This document shows positions 7,879 to 16,910 of a stretch of 64,000 nucleotides of DNA, piece by piece; position 1 is the stretch's first letter, and every line of letters starts with the position of its first letter. The stretch is from Aquabacter sp965279295 (GTDB lineage: Bacteria > Pseudomonadota > Alphaproteobacteria > Rhizobiales > Xanthobacteraceae). A model generated the notes under the pieces. That model worked only from the letters and a program-made list of their open reading frames with translations, had not been told where the DNA came from and searched no databases. The DNA lies in the NCBI GenBank assembly GCA_965279295.1, contig CBDIHQ010000014.1; one strand, written 5' to 3'. A program made the translations under genes and the position numbers.

Positions 7879-9171
7879 ATGATCGACATTGCCACCCGCG
7901 TCTATAATCACACCTGGAAGATCGACCCGATCGTCCGCTCGGTGCTCGACACCGATTTCTACAAATTGCTCATGGGCCAGATGATTTTCCGGCGCCACCG
8001 GGATGTCGAGGTCACGTTTGGAATTCACAACCGCACCAGCCACATCAGGCTCGCCGATATCATCGACGTGGGCGCGCTGCGCGAGCAACTCGACCATGTG
8101 CGCTCGCTTTCGCTGACACGCGGTGAATCCACCTGGCTGCGCGGCAACATGTTCTACGGCAAGCGCCAGATGTTCTCGCCGGACTATATCGCCTGGCTCG
8201 AGCAGTTCCGCTTCCCCGCCTATCATCTGGAGAAGCGCGAGGGGCAGTACGAGCTGATTTTTGAGGGACCGTGGGTCGAAACCACCATGTGGGAAATCCC
8301 CGCTCTGGCCATCCTCAACGAACTGCGTTCGCGTGCGGTGCTGAAGGGGTTGGGAAAGTTCGAGCTTCAAATCCTCTATGCCCGCGCCATGACGCGGGTG
8401 TGGGAGAAGATCGCGTTCCTCAAGACCCTTGGCCCGGTGAACCTCGCCGACTTCGGTACGCGCCGCCGCCACGGTTTCCTCTGGCAGGATTGGTGCGTGC
8501 AGGCGTTGATCGAGGGGCTGGGCGAAACCTTCCTCGGCACCTCCAACTGCCTCATCGCCATGCGGCACGAAGTGGAGGCGGCAGGCACAAACGCCCACGA
8601 ATTGCCGATGGTCTACACCGCCCTGGCGCGGACCGACGAGGAATTGGTCCAGGCGCCCTATGAGGTGCTGGCGGACTGGCAGGAAGAATACGACGGCAAT
8701 CTCAGGATCATGCTGCCGGACACATACGGCACCACCGGCTTCCTCGCCGATGCGCCCGACTGGCTGGCGGGTTGGACCGGCATCCGCATCGACAGCAAGG
8801 ACCCGCTGGAAGGCGGGGAAGAAGCGATCGCCTGGTGGCGCTCGCGCGGCCAGGACCCGGCCGAAAAGCTCGCCATCTTTTCCGATGGGCTGGATGCGGA
8901 GGAGGTGGCGCGCATCACCGCCCGCTTCTCCGGGCGCATGCGCCTCGGCTTTGGCTGGGGCACCCTCCTGACCAACGATTTCAGGGGCCTTGCGCCGGCT
9001 GGGGCGCTCGACCCGGTTTCCATCGTCTGCAAGGTGATTTCCGCAGATGGGCACCCGACGGTGAAGTTGTCCGACAATCCCACCAAGGCGATGGGGCCGC
9101 CGGAAGAGATCGAGCGTTACAAGCGGCTGTTCAAGGTCGGCCCCCAACAGGCGCGCCCCGCAATCGTGTGA
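7879..9171 (+). CDS. pncB: Nicotinate phosphoribosyltransferase
   Basis: A 430-aa cytoplasmic enzyme of NAD salvage that converts nicotinate, PRPP and ATP to nicotinate mononucleotide. Conserved segments are SVLDTDFYKLLMGQ near the N-terminus, the phosphorylatable histidine in GTNAHELPM (about residue 240), and the PRPP-binding C-terminal barrel region around FSDGLDAEE. The length is typical. No NAD repressor gene or operator is visible in the upstream gap. The gene stands alone between the diguanylate cyclase and the BON gene. Confidence 0.95.
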   Translation: MIDIATRVYNHTWKIDPIVRSVLDTDFYKLLMGQMIFRRHRDVEVTFGIHNRTSHIRLADIIDVGALREQLDHVRSLSLTRGESTWLRGNMFYGKRQMFSPDYIAWLEQFRFPAYHLEKREGQYELIFEGPWVETTMWEIPALAILNELRSRAVLKGLGKFELQILYARAMTRVWEKIAFLKTLGPVNLADFGTRRRHGFLWQDWCVQALIEGLGETFLGTSNCLIAMRHEVEAAGTNAHELPMVYTALARTDEELVQAPYEVLADWQEEYDGNLRIMLPDTYGTTGFLADAPDWLAGWTGIRIDSKDPLEGGEEAIAWWRSRGQDPAEKLAIFSDGLDAEEVARITARFSGRMRLGFGWGTLLTNDFRGLAPAGALDPVSIVCKVISADGHPTVKLSDNPTKAMGPPEEIERYKRLFKVGPQQARPAIV

Positions 9172-9326
9172 TCGTTCGACGGTCTGTAATCGCCAAGCTT
9201 CAGAGTTATCGATCTTGAGCTTTGCCGTTTTTCGCATCTTTGCGGGTGTGCGCTTTGCTCAATTCATCGGCGTGTTTATACTTTTTGCACATGATTATCA
9301 TTTGTGCACATTTGCCTTAATTCAGA

Positions 9327-9351
9327 GGAACGGCAATCCGGGGACGACGTT
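9327..9351 (+). promoter_or_regulatory. EcfG-type general stress response promoter
   Basis: GGAAC at 9327-9331, a 16-bp spacer and CGTT at 9348-9351 exactly match the alphaproteobacterial EcfG consensus (GGAAC-N16/17-CGTT). The site lies 46 bp upstream of the BON gene start, which leaves room for a short leader. The surrounding 9172-9397 gap is AT-richer than its neighbours and has no other gene. Confidence 0.75.
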
Positions 9352-9397
9352 TGTCTTGCGAGGGGGCGCTATCTTTTGCCCAATGCAGGAGGAATGA

Positions 9398-10369
9398 ATG
9401 GCCCAGAATTGGCGCAACGATGAATATAGCCGCAACGACCGCGAGCAGGATGCCAGGTCTGATCGGCCTGAGGACCGCGCTTATCGCAGTGGTTCCGACA
9501 CTTATGGGAATGACTCGTCTTCCGGCCATGGCCGAGACGGTGGCTATCGAAACGAATACGGCCGTGGCGGCGACCCGTCCGCCGCATCACGCAACCAGCC
9601 CCGTGAGCAGGGACCGCGCGGCGACTTCAGTTCATTCGATGCCCGCTCGTCTTGGTCGGGCGCGGACGAGGGCGACTATCGCCATCGTAGCTCGCCCTAT
9701 CGCGATTATGGCCGTGGCCCCTACGAGGATTACGGAACGGATCCGGAGCGCGGTTCGAGCGCCGGCTATCCCACGTCGGGCTCGGGATATGGCCGCACCG
9801 CTGAGCGCGGCTATGACTTTTCGGGCCATGGTGATTATGGACGCGGCGGCAACAATCGCGATTTCGCACGCGGTAATGGCCAGCGCCCGCGTGGCCGACC
9901 TGATTGGGGACGCCAGGAATGGGGCCTCAGCGGCCCACAGCAGTCCGGAGGTCATTACGACCGCGAGGAACGCGGCTTCTGGGACCGTGCGTCCGACGAA
10001 GTCTCGTCGTGGTTCGGTGATGAGGAGGCCGAGCGTCGCCGTCATCAGGACCAGCATCGCGGCCGTGGTCCCAAGAACTACAACCGCTCCGACGACCGCG
10101 TGCGGGAAGACGTGAGCGATCGCCTCTCCGACGACGGTCAGGTGGATGCTTCCGAAGTCGAGGTCAGCGTGTCCAAGGGCGAGGTGACACTTGCCGGCAC
10201 CGTGTCCGACCGGCTCCAGCGCCGCCGCGCCGAGGATATCGCGGAGCGCGTCTCGGGCGTTCATCATGTGCAGAACAATCTGCGCGTCCATGGCACCGGC
10301 GCAACACCGGGGACGCAAACCGGCATCACCGCTGGTCAGTCCAGCACCATCTCAAGCAAGAATACCTGA
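9398..10369 (+). CDS. BON-domain stress protein with a low-complexity N-terminus
   Basis: A 323-aa protein. Residues 1-200 are low-complexity and rich in Arg, Gly, Asp, Ser and Tyr (repeated DYGRG-like units). A SWFGDEEAERRR segment follows at about 204, then GRGPKNY, and a BON domain at about 234-300 (VEVSVSKGEVTLAGTVSD). BON domains usually bind membranes or phospholipid and occur in osmotic-shock and envelope stress proteins. No signal peptide is seen, so its location is unclear. The AGGAGGA ribosome site is very strong. The upstream EcfG promoter suggests stress induction. The gene ends at an intrinsic terminator. Confidence 0.85.
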   Translation: MAQNWRNDEYSRNDREQDARSDRPEDRAYRSGSDTYGNDSSSGHGRDGGYRNEYGRGGDPSAASRNQPREQGPRGDFSSFDARSSWSGADEGDYRHRSSPYRDYGRGPYEDYGTDPERGSSAGYPTSGSGYGRTAERGYDFSGHGDYGRGGNNRDFARGNGQRPRGRPDWGRQEWGLSGPQQSGGHYDREERGFWDRASDEVSSWFGDEEAERRRHQDQHRGRGPKNYNRSDDRVREDVSDRLSDDGQVDASEVEVSVSKGEVTLAGTVSDRLQRRRAEDIAERVSGVHHVQNNLRVHGTGATPGTQTGITAGQSSTISSKNT

Positions 10370-10394
10370 CCTCAAGCAGATATGAGAGAGGTTG

Positions 10395-10424
10395 GGGGCG
10401 TCCTTCGGGGCGCCCCTTCTTTTT
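10395..10424 (+). terminator. Rho-independent terminator of the BON gene
   Basis: The 9-bp stem GGGGCGTCC/GGGCGCCCC (one G-U pair) closes a TTCG tetraloop and is followed by TTCTTTTT. It lies 26 bp after the stop codon. Confidence 0.9.
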
Positions 10425-10476
10425 GCCGGCACGAGATTTGCTAACCTCAAAGATAATTGAGGCGAGGGGAGTCGCG

Positions 10477-10734
10477 ATGTCCGAGAATGTAGTCAGCCTG
10501 AGAGGCAGCTTCCAGGTGGAGGCGGCAGAGCCAAATCAAACCGTCGTGGCGGAGTTGGAGCGCCTGCTGGAAGCCGCGCGCGCCGGAGAACTGGTCGGCT
10601 TGGCGGGAACCTACCTGCACAAGGACAAGAGCGTCGCTTATTCCTATGCGGGCGGCGTCGCTGGCTATGGAATGATCGGCGGGCTGGAATGCCTGAAGGC
10701 GCGGCTGACGCGGCTGTCACTCGATCAGGTCTGA
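10477..10734 (+). CDS. Small conserved-looking protein, function unknown
   Basis: An 85-aa protein with no family I recognise. Residues 20-40 are a charged helix (VVAELERLLEAARAGE) and the C-terminal half is glycine- and tyrosine-rich (YSYAGGVAGYGMIGG). The start at 10477 follows a GAGGGGAG ribosome site; an in-frame earlier start would overlap the BON gene terminator. Its last 10 bp overlap the end of the convergent 124-aa gene. Composition fits the host, so there is no sign of recent transfer. Confidence 0.6.
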   Translation: MSENVVSLRGSFQVEAAEPNQTVVAELERLLEAARAGELVGLAGTYLHKDKSVAYSYAGGVAGYGMIGGLECLKARLTRLSLDQV

Positions 10735-11099
10735 GCGGCCGGTTCTCCAAGTTCGCGGGGTCCGCGTCGGCGCAGCGGCTGGGCGGCCACCGAGAGCAGC
10801 GCGCGGTAGCGGCGTTTTGCGTCGCTGACCGTTCCGCTGTCGCCGATGGCGGCCTCCTGGAGTTCCGCCAGTGCAAACGGGCTCGGCTCCGCCGGCAGGA
10901 CCACCACTTCGGGGATGCAATTGGCGAGGTTGACGACGTCTCGGCCAGTCAGCATCGAGAGCGCGTTGGTGATGAGCCCGCACTGATACGCGCGCCGATC
11001 CGCGGTGAGGTGCTCCCAGGGCTCGATCAACGGGTATCGCTGCCGCGCTGCCGCGTGCGCGCCCATTGCCATGCGCTCCACCATGTCCGCCGCAATCAT
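10725..11099 (-). CDS. Hypothetical protein, 124 aa
   Basis: No family is recognised. The protein is mostly helical, begins MIAADMVERMAMGAHAAA, and has a central hydrophobic stretch (ITNALSMLTGRDVVNLANCI) too short to call a membrane span. The ATG at 11099 is preceded by a GGGGACGAG ribosome site. It is convergent with, and overlaps by 10 bp, the 85-aa gene. The neighbouring exopolyphosphatase is divergent. A longer start at 11153 is possible but lacks a ribosome site. Confidence 0.55.
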   Translation of the reverse strand: MIAADMVERMAMGAHAAARQRYPLIEPWEHLTADRRAYQCGLITNALSMLTGRDVVNLANCIPEVVVLPAEPSPFALAELQEAAIGDSGTVSDAKRRYRALLSVAAQPLRRRGPRELGEPAAQT

Positions 11100-11326
11100 C
11101 TCGTCCCCACGCAGGCTCTCGTGACGGCATGATGAGGCGTTTCCCTTTCCCAACCCTTGCCAGATCGCAGGCTTGTGGAAATTGTGGTGAACAGAGGGTT
11201 ACACGCTCTATTCCCACAATGATTGCGCCGCGCGCCCTGACTGATACACTTCCAATGAATTGACGCATGAATGCCCACGTCCAGCGCCCCTGCCGGTGCT
11301 GTCGTCCGGGCGGCAAGGGGACAGAG

Positions 11327-12445
11327 ATGAGGGACGAGACGCACGGGCCCTGCGGGGACCCGGCGCCGTCTGTACGGGATCGCGACGGCGCTCCTCAGGA
11401 CGCATCCAGCGGGCCCGCCTCATGGCAGGGCGCGCGGAACGAGCGCGTCTATGCGGCTCTTGATCTTGGCACCAACAATTGCCGGCTGCTCATCGCCCGG
11501 CCGACCCAGCGCAATTTCCGCGTGGTGGATGCCTTCTCGCGCATCGTGCGCCTTGGCGAGGGCGTCGCGGGCAGCGGTGTGCTGGGTGCGGCGGCGATGG
11601 AGCGGGCCATTGGCGCGCTTGAAATCTGCGCCTCGAAGATCGCCGCGCGCGGGGTTCTGCGGACCCGCATCATCGCCACCGAGGCGTGCCGCGCTGCGGC
11701 CAACGGTGCCGACTTCTGCGCCGAGGTGGAGGCCCGCACCGGGCTTGCGCTCGAAGTGGTGGACCGGCGCACCGAGGCGGGGCTGGCCGCTGCGGGCTGC
11801 GCGCCCTTGGTTGACCCCACCTGCGACGGCGCCATTTTGTTCGACATCGGCGGCGGGTCCACCGAAGTGGTATGGCTGGGGCGCCGCGCTTCGGGCGACG
11901 ACGGCCCGCCGCGTGCCCGCATTCGCTCCTGGGCGTCCATGCCCGTGGGGGTGGTATCGCTGGCCGAGCGCCATGGCGGCGTGAAGGTGTCACGGGAATT
12001 ATTCGAGACCATGGTCGCCGAGGTGGCGGACATGCTGGACGGCGTGCGCCAAAGCTGGGGCCTGCGCGGGCCGGGCCGCATGCATCTGCTGGGTACGTCC
12101 GGTACCGTGACGACGGTGGCCGGTATCCATCTCGGACTGCAACGCTATGATCGCACCCGGGTGGACGGCGCCTGGTTGCATGCCAAGGATATCAGCCGGG
12201 TGGTGGATCAATTGGTCGGTATGTCGTTTGAGGAGCGGGTATCCAATCCCTGCATCGGCGCGCAGCGGGCGGACCTCGTGCTCGCGGGCTGCGCCATCAT
12301 GGAAGCGGTGCGCGAGGCGTTCCCCACGGATCGGCTGCGGGTTGCCGATCGTGGCCTGAGAGAGGGAATGCTTGTGCAGTTGATGCGCGCCGACGGCGTC
12401 TGGCGCCGGGCCGGAACCGCCGCCCCGGTGGAGGCGCGCGCGTGA
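11327..12445 (+). CDS. Ppx/GppA family exopolyphosphatase
   Basis: A 372-aa actin-fold phosphatase. The phosphate-1 loop is ALDLGTNNCRLLIA (about residue 43), the phosphate-2 loop is FDIGGGSTEVVW, and LGTSGTVTTVAG is a further conserved segment. Family members hydrolyse polyphosphate or the pppGpp 5'-phosphate. This short form without the long C-terminal domain cannot be assigned to one activity from sequence. The start at 11327 has an AAGGGGACAG ribosome site. Its stop overlaps the rlmE start by 4 bp (GTGA), so the two are translationally coupled, a common arrangement in alphaproteobacteria. Confidence 0.9.
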   Translation: MRDETHGPCGDPAPSVRDRDGAPQDASSGPASWQGARNERVYAALDLGTNNCRLLIARPTQRNFRVVDAFSRIVRLGEGVAGSGVLGAAAMERAIGALEICASKIAARGVLRTRIIATEACRAAANGADFCAEVEARTGLALEVVDRRTEAGLAAAGCAPLVDPTCDGAILFDIGGGSTEVVWLGRRASGDDGPPRARIRSWASMPVGVVSLAERHGGVKVSRELFETMVAEVADMLDGVRQSWGLRGPGRMHLLGTSGTVTTVAGIHLGLQRYDRTRVDGAWLHAKDISRVVDQLVGMSFEERVSNPCIGAQRADLVLAGCAIMEAVREAFPTDRLRVADRGLREGMLVQLMRADGVWRRAGTAAPVEARA

Positions 12446-13161
12446 GCACGCCGACCCGAGGGCCGGACGGACGCCCGCTCAAAGTCCGCGTGAAGACCTC
12501 GCGCGGCCGCACCACATCCTCGCAGAAATGGCTTCAGCGCCAGCTTAACGACCCCTATGTCGCCCGCGCCAAGCGGGAAGGCTGGCGCTCGCGCGCGGCG
12601 TTCAAGCTGATCGAGATGGACGACAGGATCCATGTGCTGAAGCGCGGCATGCGGGTGGTGGATCTCGGCGCCGCGCCCGGTGGCTGGAGCCAGGTGGCGG
12701 CCAAGCGCATCGGCCTCGAGGAGGGGCAGGGCAAGATCGTCGCCATCGACCTGCTGGAGATGGAGCATATTCCCGGCGTGACCTTCGCCCAGCTGGACTT
12801 TCTGGCCGAGGAAGCGCCCGCGCAGTTGATGGACATGATGGGCGGGCAGGCGGATGTTGTGCTGTCCGACATGGCGGCCAATGCCACCGGCCATCGCCAG
12901 ACCGACCATCTGAAGATCGTTGCGCTGGTGGAACTTGCCGCCCATTTCGCCCGGCAGGTTCTGGCGCCGGGCGGGGCCTTCATCGCCAAGGTGATCCAGG
13001 GCGGCACCGAGGGCGTGCTATTGGCGGACCTCAAGCGGGACTTCGCCCAGGTGAAACACCTGAAGCCCGCCGCCAGCCGGGCGGATTCCGCCGAGCTTTA
13101 TGTGATTGCCACCGGATTCCGGGGCCGGGCGGCGGCAGAGGACACCGACCCAAGGCCCTGA
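12442..13161 (+). CDS. rlmE: 23S rRNA (uridine-2552-2'-O)-methyltransferase
   Basis: A 239-aa RrmJ/FtsJ methyltransferase that modifies U2552 of the ribosomal A-loop. The catalytic K-D-K-E tetrad is visible: Lys in RAAFKLIE, Asp in LSDMAAN, Lys in FIAKVIQGG and Glu in SAELYVIA. The SAM-binding loop is VVDLGAAPGGWS. An N-terminal basic extension (VKTSRGRTTSSQKW) is normal in this class. It starts at GTG, overlapping the upstream phosphatase stop. Confidence 0.95.
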   Translation: MSTPTRGPDGRPLKVRVKTSRGRTTSSQKWLQRQLNDPYVARAKREGWRSRAAFKLIEMDDRIHVLKRGMRVVDLGAAPGGWSQVAAKRIGLEEGQGKIVAIDLLEMEHIPGVTFAQLDFLAEEAPAQLMDMMGGQADVVLSDMAANATGHRQTDHLKIVALVELAAHFARQVLAPGGAFIAKVIQGGTEGVLLADLKRDFAQVKHLKPAASRADSAELYVIATGFRGRAAAEDTDPRP

Positions 13162-13171
13162 AGTAACGGGT

Positions 13172-14341
13172 TCAGTCGGCCTGAGGCTCCACGGTCCGGT
13201 CCACCGCCACCACCCGCCCGCGCTCCACCGCGAGGGCAAGACGGCCGGCCTTGAGGGCCAGCGCCCGCTCGCCGAACAGTTCGCGCCGCCAGCCTGACAA
13301 GGCCGGCACCGGGGCCTCGTCGCTCACCGCGATCCGCTCCAGATCTTCCGTGGTTGCGATCACCTTCGCGGCGACCGCGTTCTGCTCGGCCGTCATGCGC
13401 AGAAGCACTTTCAGCAGCTCCACCGTGGCATTGGCGCCGTTCGGCAGTGGACGGTCACGTTCCAGCCTGGGGAGGGTTTTGGGGTCACGCTCAAGGCCGC
13501 GCTTCACCGCTTCCAGCACCGCCTCCCCATAACGCGAACGCTCAAAGCCCTTGGGCAGGGAGCGCAGTTCTGCAAGCTTCTCCGGCGTCTGCGGCGCCTG
13601 GAGGGCGATCTCCCCGATCACTTCGTCCTTGATGATGCGGCCGCGCGGCTGATCGCGGGACTGTGCCTCGCGCTCGCGCCATGCCGCCACCTCAACCAGA
13701 ACCGCCAGTTCGCGCGGCTTGCGGACGCGGGACTTCAGCCGCTCCCACGCGGAATCCGGGTCCTGCCGATAGGTTGCCGGCGAGGTGAGCACATGCATCT
13801 CCTCCCCGACCCACTCGCCACGACCGCGCGCATCCAGATCCGTGAGCAGCGCAAGATAGATGTCGCGCAGATGGGTCACGTCGGCGATGGCGTAGGTGAG
13901 TTGCGCCTGGCTCAGCGGGCGGCGCGACCAGTCGGTGAAGCGCGACGACTTGTCGAGCGCATGGCCGCAGACCCGCTGCACGAGTTGGTCGTAGGAGATG
14001 CTGTCGCCATAGCCGAGCACCATGGCCGCGACCTGGGTGTCGAACACCGGATGGGGGATCAGCCCGGCGCGGTGCCAGACGATTTCGATGTCCTGCCGCG
14101 CGGCGTGGAACACCTTCGTGACACTCGGGTTCGCCATCAGCTCGAAGAACGGGCGCAGGTCGATATCCGGCGCCAAGGCGTCGATGATGATCGCCTCGTC
14201 CGGTGATGCCGCCTGGATCACGCAGAGTTTCGGCCAGAACGTTGTCTCGCGCAGGAACTCGGTGTCGACGGTGATGAAGTCGTGGCGGGAGAGGCGCGCA
14301 CAGGCAGCCGCCAGCGCCTCTGTAGAGGTGATCGGATCCAT
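13172..14341 (-). CDS. rnd: Ribonuclease D
   Basis: A 389-aa 3'-5' exoribonuclease that trims tRNA and other stable RNA ends. It carries DEDDy-type motifs: FITVDTEF (ExoI), FHAARQDIEIV (ExoII) and LTYAIADVTHL (ExoIII, with its tyrosine). The C-terminal part is an HRDC-like helical region (about 210-290). The ATG at 14341 gives MDPITSTEAL, the expected N-terminus. It is convergent with rlmE, with a 10-bp gap. Confidence 0.94.
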   Translation of the reverse strand: MDPITSTEALAAACARLSRHDFITVDTEFLRETTFWPKLCVIQAASPDEAIIIDALAPDIDLRPFFELMANPSVTKVFHAARQDIEIVWHRAGLIPHPVFDTQVAAMVLGYGDSISYDQLVQRVCGHALDKSSRFTDWSRRPLSQAQLTYAIADVTHLRDIYLALLTDLDARGRGEWVGEEMHVLTSPATYRQDPDSAWERLKSRVRKPRELAVLVEVAAWREREAQSRDQPRGRIIKDEVIGEIALQAPQTPEKLAELRSLPKGFERSRYGEAVLEAVKRGLERDPKTLPRLERDRPLPNGANATVELLKVLLRMTAEQNAVAAKVIATTEDLERIAVSDEAPVPALSGWRRELFGERALALKAGRLALAVERGRVVAVDRTVEPQAD

Positions 14342-14388
14342 GACGCGACAATAGCGCGCTCGGAGGCTGCCTTGAAAGAGCCCGATTG

Positions 14389-16713
14389 CTACGACGCCCG
14401 GATCGGCTCCCGCGCGGTGAGCGCCAGTGCATCCTCGAACGGGAGCGGGTGCCCCAGCAGATAGCCCTGAACGTGCGTACAGCCTTCTGCCTGAAGGATT
14501 TTCAACTGCGCTTCCGTCTCCACGCCCTCGATGGTGGTGACCAGCGGCAGGGCATCGGCGAGGGCGATGATGGCGCGCAGGATGGGCAGGCTGTGGTGGT
14601 CTATCCCCAGTCCCCGGACAAAAGCGGCGTCGATCTTGATTCGGTCGATAGGCAGGGTGCGCAGATAGGCGAGGGAGGAATAGCCGGTTCCGAAATCGTC
14701 CAGGGCGACGCGGATGCCGCGTGCGCGGAAGCCCTCCATCACCGCCATTAATGTCGGCCCCTCCTGGATCAGCGCGGTTTCGGTGATCTCCAGTTCGAGC
14801 CGGTGGGGGGAGAGGCCGGACACGCGCAGCGCCTCGGTCACATGGGCTTCCACCACATTGCCGCGAAACTGGATCGGCGAGAGATTCACGGAGACGAAAA
14901 TGTGGTCCGGCAGCCGGCTCGCGGCGCGGCATGCCTGTTCCAGAACCCAGGCGCCGAGCGGGAAGATCAGGCCCGTCTCCTCGACCACCGGGATGAAGGC
15001 GGGCGGAGGCACCACGCCGCGTGTCGGGTGGCGCCAGCGCAGCAGGGCCTCGAACCCGACGACGCGCCTGTCGTGGCACTCGAAAATGGGCTGGTAGATC
15101 AGGAAGAATTGGCCCTCGCGCCAGGCGGTGTCGAGGTCCATTTCCAGGTTGCGCCGCGCCAAGGCGGCGCGCTCCATCTCGCGCTGGAACACCCGCACCA
15201 GCCCGCGTCCATCGCTCTTCGCCCGGAACAGGGCGAGGTCCGCGCTTTTCAGAATGTCAGGGGTGGTTCCGCCCTGTTCGGGCGCCACGGCGATGCCGAT
15301 GCTGCCGCCGGCGATCACCCGGTGATGCTCCAACTCGAACGGCTCGCGGATCGCCTCAATAATCCGCTGGGCTGTCTGGAGGGCCGCCGGCTCCTCCACC
15401 CCGGGCAGGACGATGCCGAACTCGTCCCCGCCGAGCCGCGCCACCTCGGCCTGCGGTCCGGCGCAGCGGCGCAGGCGCTCTGCCACCGCCTTCAGCAAGG
15501 CATCGCCGATGGCGTGGCCGAGCGTGTCGTTGACCGACTTGAAGTAATCGAGGTCGAGGAACAGCAAGGCGATCTGCTGATTGCCGGAGCGCGCCTCCAG
15601 CAGTGCATCGAGCCGCTCGGCGAACAGCAGGCGGTTCGGCAGGCCGGTCAAGGCGTCGTGACGGGCGAAATGATGGGCGCTCTCGGCGAATGCCCGCTGC
15701 GCCTTCAGATGTCGCCCGGCCATCACCACCACCGCCAGGATGCTCAGGCAAATCAGGCCGGCGAAGACGATGATCGGCAGCACCTGCGCCCAGGACCGGC
15801 GCTGCACGGCGGGCAGGCTGTCGGTGACGAATACGGTGACGGAATATTTGGCGAGCCGGGTTTCGGCATAAAGGCGCGGCTTTCCGTCGATGAGCCCCGG
15901 CGGCGCGAGGTCGTCGACGGAGGGGTGGGCGATGAGGAGGCTGGCGGCCTGCTTGCGTTCAGATGCCCCTTTGGCATCGGGCGCTGCGTGGGGATGGCCG
16001 GCGAGATAGGCACCATCGTCACGGAACATGGCGATCGCGCCGTCTCGCCCGAGATTGATCGCGGAAAAGGACGCCTCGAAATAAGACTGCTCCATCGCAC
16101 CGAGCACGAGGCCGAGGAAATGCCCGTCCGGGGCGGTAAAGCGCCGCGCCAGATAGATCGTCATGGTCCCGGTGCCGCGATTGGGGACCGGGGAACTAAT
16201 GAAGACGTCCGGACTGCCCGGCACTTTGAGCGCCTGGAAATAGTCCCGATCCGACACGTTGACCGCGGGGATCGGCCAGAAGCGGGAGAAATTGATCAAC
16301 GCCCCGGTCTCGTCGATCAGCGTGACCGCGTCGACATAGGGCAGGGCATCGATCTTGTCCCGAAGCATGCGGTGCACGTCCTCGGTGGCCATGGTGGCGG
16401 CAAGCTGGGCGCTGTCGGCGATCTTCGCCGCCGATATCCGCTCGATGATGGAGATCTGGACCAGTTCAAGCGCCTGAAATGCGCGCTCGGTCTGCTCGGC
16501 CAGGGCGAGGGAGAGATTTTCCATCTCGCGTTGCCGGTCGGCGAGCGCGCGGTCGCTGATCCGCAGCGCCAGTATGCTGGCGGCGGCAACCACCGCGAGG
16601 CCGAACAGGGCACCGATAATGCGCACCCAGGCGGTGCCGTCCGCCGCACCTTTCGGCGGCCGGCCGGCCGAACCCACGGCATGCCTGCCCCGCACGCCAG
16701 GAGCGTCTTCCAT
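14389..16713 (-). CDS. Membrane Cache-GGDEF-EAL signalling protein
   Basis: A 774-aa inner-membrane protein in cyclic-di-GMP signalling. A transmembrane segment at about 30-50 precedes a periplasmic dCache-like sensor (SDRDYFQALK; about 55-310), and a second segment lies at about 325-347. A GGDEF domain (ARLGGDEFG) and an EAL domain follow. EAL catalytic residues are present: FEALLRW, VNLSPIQF, LEITET, DDFGTGYSS and the lysine in IDRIKID, so phosphodiesterase activity is likely. The GGDEF I-site RxxD is absent. The start at 16713 has a GAGGGGGG ribosome site. It is divergent from aspS. Confidence 0.92.
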   Translation of the reverse strand: MEDAPGVRGRHAVGSAGRPPKGAADGTAWVRIIGALFGLAVVAAASILALRISDRALADRQREMENLSLALAEQTERAFQALELVQISIIERISAAKIADSAQLAATMATEDVHRMLRDKIDALPYVDAVTLIDETGALINFSRFWPIPAVNVSDRDYFQALKVPGSPDVFISSPVPNRGTGTMTIYLARRFTAPDGHFLGLVLGAMEQSYFEASFSAINLGRDGAIAMFRDDGAYLAGHPHAAPDAKGASERKQAASLLIAHPSVDDLAPPGLIDGKPRLYAETRLAKYSVTVFVTDSLPAVQRRSWAQVLPIIVFAGLICLSILAVVVMAGRHLKAQRAFAESAHHFARHDALTGLPNRLLFAERLDALLEARSGNQQIALLFLDLDYFKSVNDTLGHAIGDALLKAVAERLRRCAGPQAEVARLGGDEFGIVLPGVEEPAALQTAQRIIEAIREPFELEHHRVIAGGSIGIAVAPEQGGTTPDILKSADLALFRAKSDGRGLVRVFQREMERAALARRNLEMDLDTAWREGQFFLIYQPIFECHDRRVVGFEALLRWRHPTRGVVPPPAFIPVVEETGLIFPLGAWVLEQACRAASRLPDHIFVSVNLSPIQFRGNVVEAHVTEALRVSGLSPHRLELEITETALIQEGPTLMAVMEGFRARGIRVALDDFGTGYSSLAYLRTLPIDRIKIDAAFVRGLGIDHHSLPILRAIIALADALPLVTTIEGVETEAQLKILQAEGCTHVQGYLLGHPLPFEDALALTAREPIRAS

Positions 16714-16910
16714 GAGGCCCCCCTCGATCCAACACCTTGATAATGAGGTTATACACAATGCCCAGGCGGACATAGCGGGCAGGGTGGCCGGGCTGCGAAA
16801 TGCCCGCCGCCCTTGACAAGGCAAGCCTCACATGCACCTTCCGCCGGCTTGCGCAGGCGCCCCCGGTGGCGCCCGCGCGCTAGATTTTCAGCAGTCCGAA
16901 AGGCCGCCCC

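Noticed and set aside
7552..9237. 561-codon minus-strand frame opposite pncB
   Set aside because: A shadow of a clearly recognised enzyme; no conserved motif.
14803..16740. 645-codon plus-strand frame opposite the GGDEF-EAL gene
   Set aside because: Shadow; the minus-strand frame carries every catalytic motif.
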